DNA of 5,394 nucleotides, from assembly GCA_015233705.1 (NCBI GenBank), contig JADFXE010000041.1:4566-9959 (forward strand), given 5' to 3'. The position numbers and the translations under genes were made by a program. This DNA is from Candidatus Omnitrophota bacterium (GTDB lineage: Bacteria; Omnitrophota; Koll11; Zapsychrales; Fredricksoniimonadaceae). The notes beneath the pieces are model-generated. The model saw only the letters and a program-made list of their open reading frames with translations, was not told the origin of the DNA and ran no database searches. Positions 4,455 through 5,394 of the stretch are shown here, piece after piece. How positions within the stretch are numbered: the first letter of the stretch is position 1; the number at the start of each line of letters is the position of its first letter.

Positions 4455-5394
4455 ATGTTACGTACGCACACTTGTGGAGAATTAAGACCAACACATAAAG
4501 ACCAGGAAGTGGTCCTTACCGGCTGGGTCCATCGTCGCCGTGATCACGGCAAGCTCATTTTTATTGATATTCGCGACCGCTATGGTATCACGCAGGTCGT
4601 TTTTGTCCCGTCGGTGGCTAAGGCAGCGCACGACAATGCCCAGAAACTGGGGCCGGAGTTCGTGGTTCGTATCAAGGGGCAGGTCAATGTCCGGCCGGAC
4701 AAGAATGTCAATCCTGATATCGCGACGGGCGGTATCGAGCTTCTGGCCAAGGAGCTTGAGATCCTCAACGACAGCAAGGTGCCGGTGTTCGAGATCGCCA
4801 GCGAAACGAATGTGGATGAGGAGCTGCGCTTGACCTACCGGTATCTGGATATTCGCCGGGACAAGGTGCGTGATTCTTTGCTCCTGCGCCACAAATTGGC
4901 GAATACGGTTCGGGCATTTTTGAACGCGGAGAATTTCTGCGAGATCGAGACGCCGGTCCTGACCAAGTCAACGCCGGAAGGTGCGCGTGACTTTTTAGTT
5001 CCTTCGCGTCTGAATCAGGGAATGTTCTACGCGCTGCCCCAGTCGCCGCAGCTTTTCAAGCAGCTTCTGATGGTTTCCGGCATGGACCGTTATTACCAGA
5101 TCGTCAAGTGTTTCCGCGACGAGGACCTGCGCGCCGACCGTCAGCCTGAGTTTACCCAGATCGATATGGAGATGTCTTTTGTCGACGAGGAAGATGTGTA
5201 CAGCCTGACCGAGCGCATGTACCAGAAGATATTCAAGGAAGTCAAGGGGGTCGACCTTCCCATACCATTTCCGCGCATGACCCATGCTGAAGCGATGTCC
5301 CGCTACAACAGCGACAAGCCGGATATCCGCAAGGACAAGGCCAATAAGGAAGAATTCGCTTTCCTGTGGGTCACGGATTTTCCGCTCTTCAAGT
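4455..5394 (+). CDS. aspS: Aspartate--tRNA ligase (AspRS), 3' end outside window; lacks the GAD insertion domain
   Basis: This class II synthetase charges tRNA-Asp with aspartate. 313 residues are visible before the window ends. The N-terminal OB-fold anticodon-binding domain (about 1-105) has the bacterial GWVHRRRDHGKLIFIDIRDR run (23-42). The catalytic domain has motif 1 around EIETPVLTKSTPEGARDFLV, the aspartate-site run QSPQLFKQLL (196-205), and motif 2 FRDEDLRADRQPEFTQID (220-237). These are clearly bacterial-type. After SDKPDIR (286-292), bacterial enzymes normally carry a GAD insertion of about 130 residues before LWVxDFP. Here FLWVTDFPLF (303-312) follows after only ten residues (293-302) with the frame intact, so the insertion is missing. 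Motif 3 lies beyond the window. His31 is a residue associated with non-discriminating AspRS, whereas Lys83 resembles discriminating enzymes, so tRNA specificity is unclear. Confidence 0.95.
   Translation, partial: MLRTHTCGELRPTHKDQEVVLTGWVHRRRDHGKLIFIDIRDRYGITQVVFVPSVAKAAHDNAQKLGPEFVVRIKGQVNVRPDKNVNPDIATGGIELLAKELEILNDSKVPVFEIASETNVDEELRLTYRYLDIRRDKVRDSLLLRHKLANTVRAFLNAENFCEIETPVLTKSTPEGARDFLVPSRLNQGMFYALPQSPQLFKQLLMVSGMDRYYQIVKCFRDEDLRADRQPEFTQIDMEMSFVDEEDVYSLTERMYQKIFKEVKGVDLPIPFPRMTHAEAMSRYNSDKPDIRKDKANKEEFAFLWVTDFPLFK

Overview
The window is a compact, forward-strand chromosomal segment with roughly balanced to moderately high GC. It carries two core cellular modules. Every confident gene is on the + strand, and no mobile-element gene, tRNA, rRNA or CRISPR array is visible. 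The gene set (MreC, MreD, a PBP2-type transpeptidase, a DNABII protein, HisRS, AspRS) indicates a rod-shaped, peptidoglycan-containing, Gram-negative-like bacterium. Intergenic GCTGAC-type repeats, mostly weak Shine-Dalgarno sites and an unusual AspRS architecture suggest an uncultured lineage. An Omnitrophota/PVC-like organism is a low-confidence guess, because there is no phylogenetic marker here that I can test.

Region 1 (1-2579) is the elongasome operon. It holds the C-terminal end of mreC, a 64-bp spacer filled with short direct and inverted repeats, then mreD, then mrdA (PBP2) only 17 nt after mreD. MreC and MreD are membrane scaffold proteins, and PBP2 is the transpeptidase that cross-links new lateral-wall peptidoglycan. 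The expected partner rodA does not follow mrdA inside this window.

Region 2 (2580-3020) is a separate small transcription unit: a tandem 12-bp duplication at the mrdA stop, a good sigma70-type promoter with an extended -10, a strong ribosome binding site, a 90-aa HU/IHF-family gene and a clear intrinsic terminator.

Region 3 (3021-5394) is an aminoacyl-tRNA synthetase pair, hisS then aspS, with aspS cut by the window end. hisS is preceded by a structured leader with two mutually exclusive pairings and no clear Shine-Dalgarno sequence. The AspRS is bacterial type in its N-terminal OB fold and motif 2, yet it passes from the conserved SDKPDIR segment to FLWVTDFPLF through only about ten residues. 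The GAD insertion domain of about 130 residues that normally sits there is absent. This is the most notable observation in the window.
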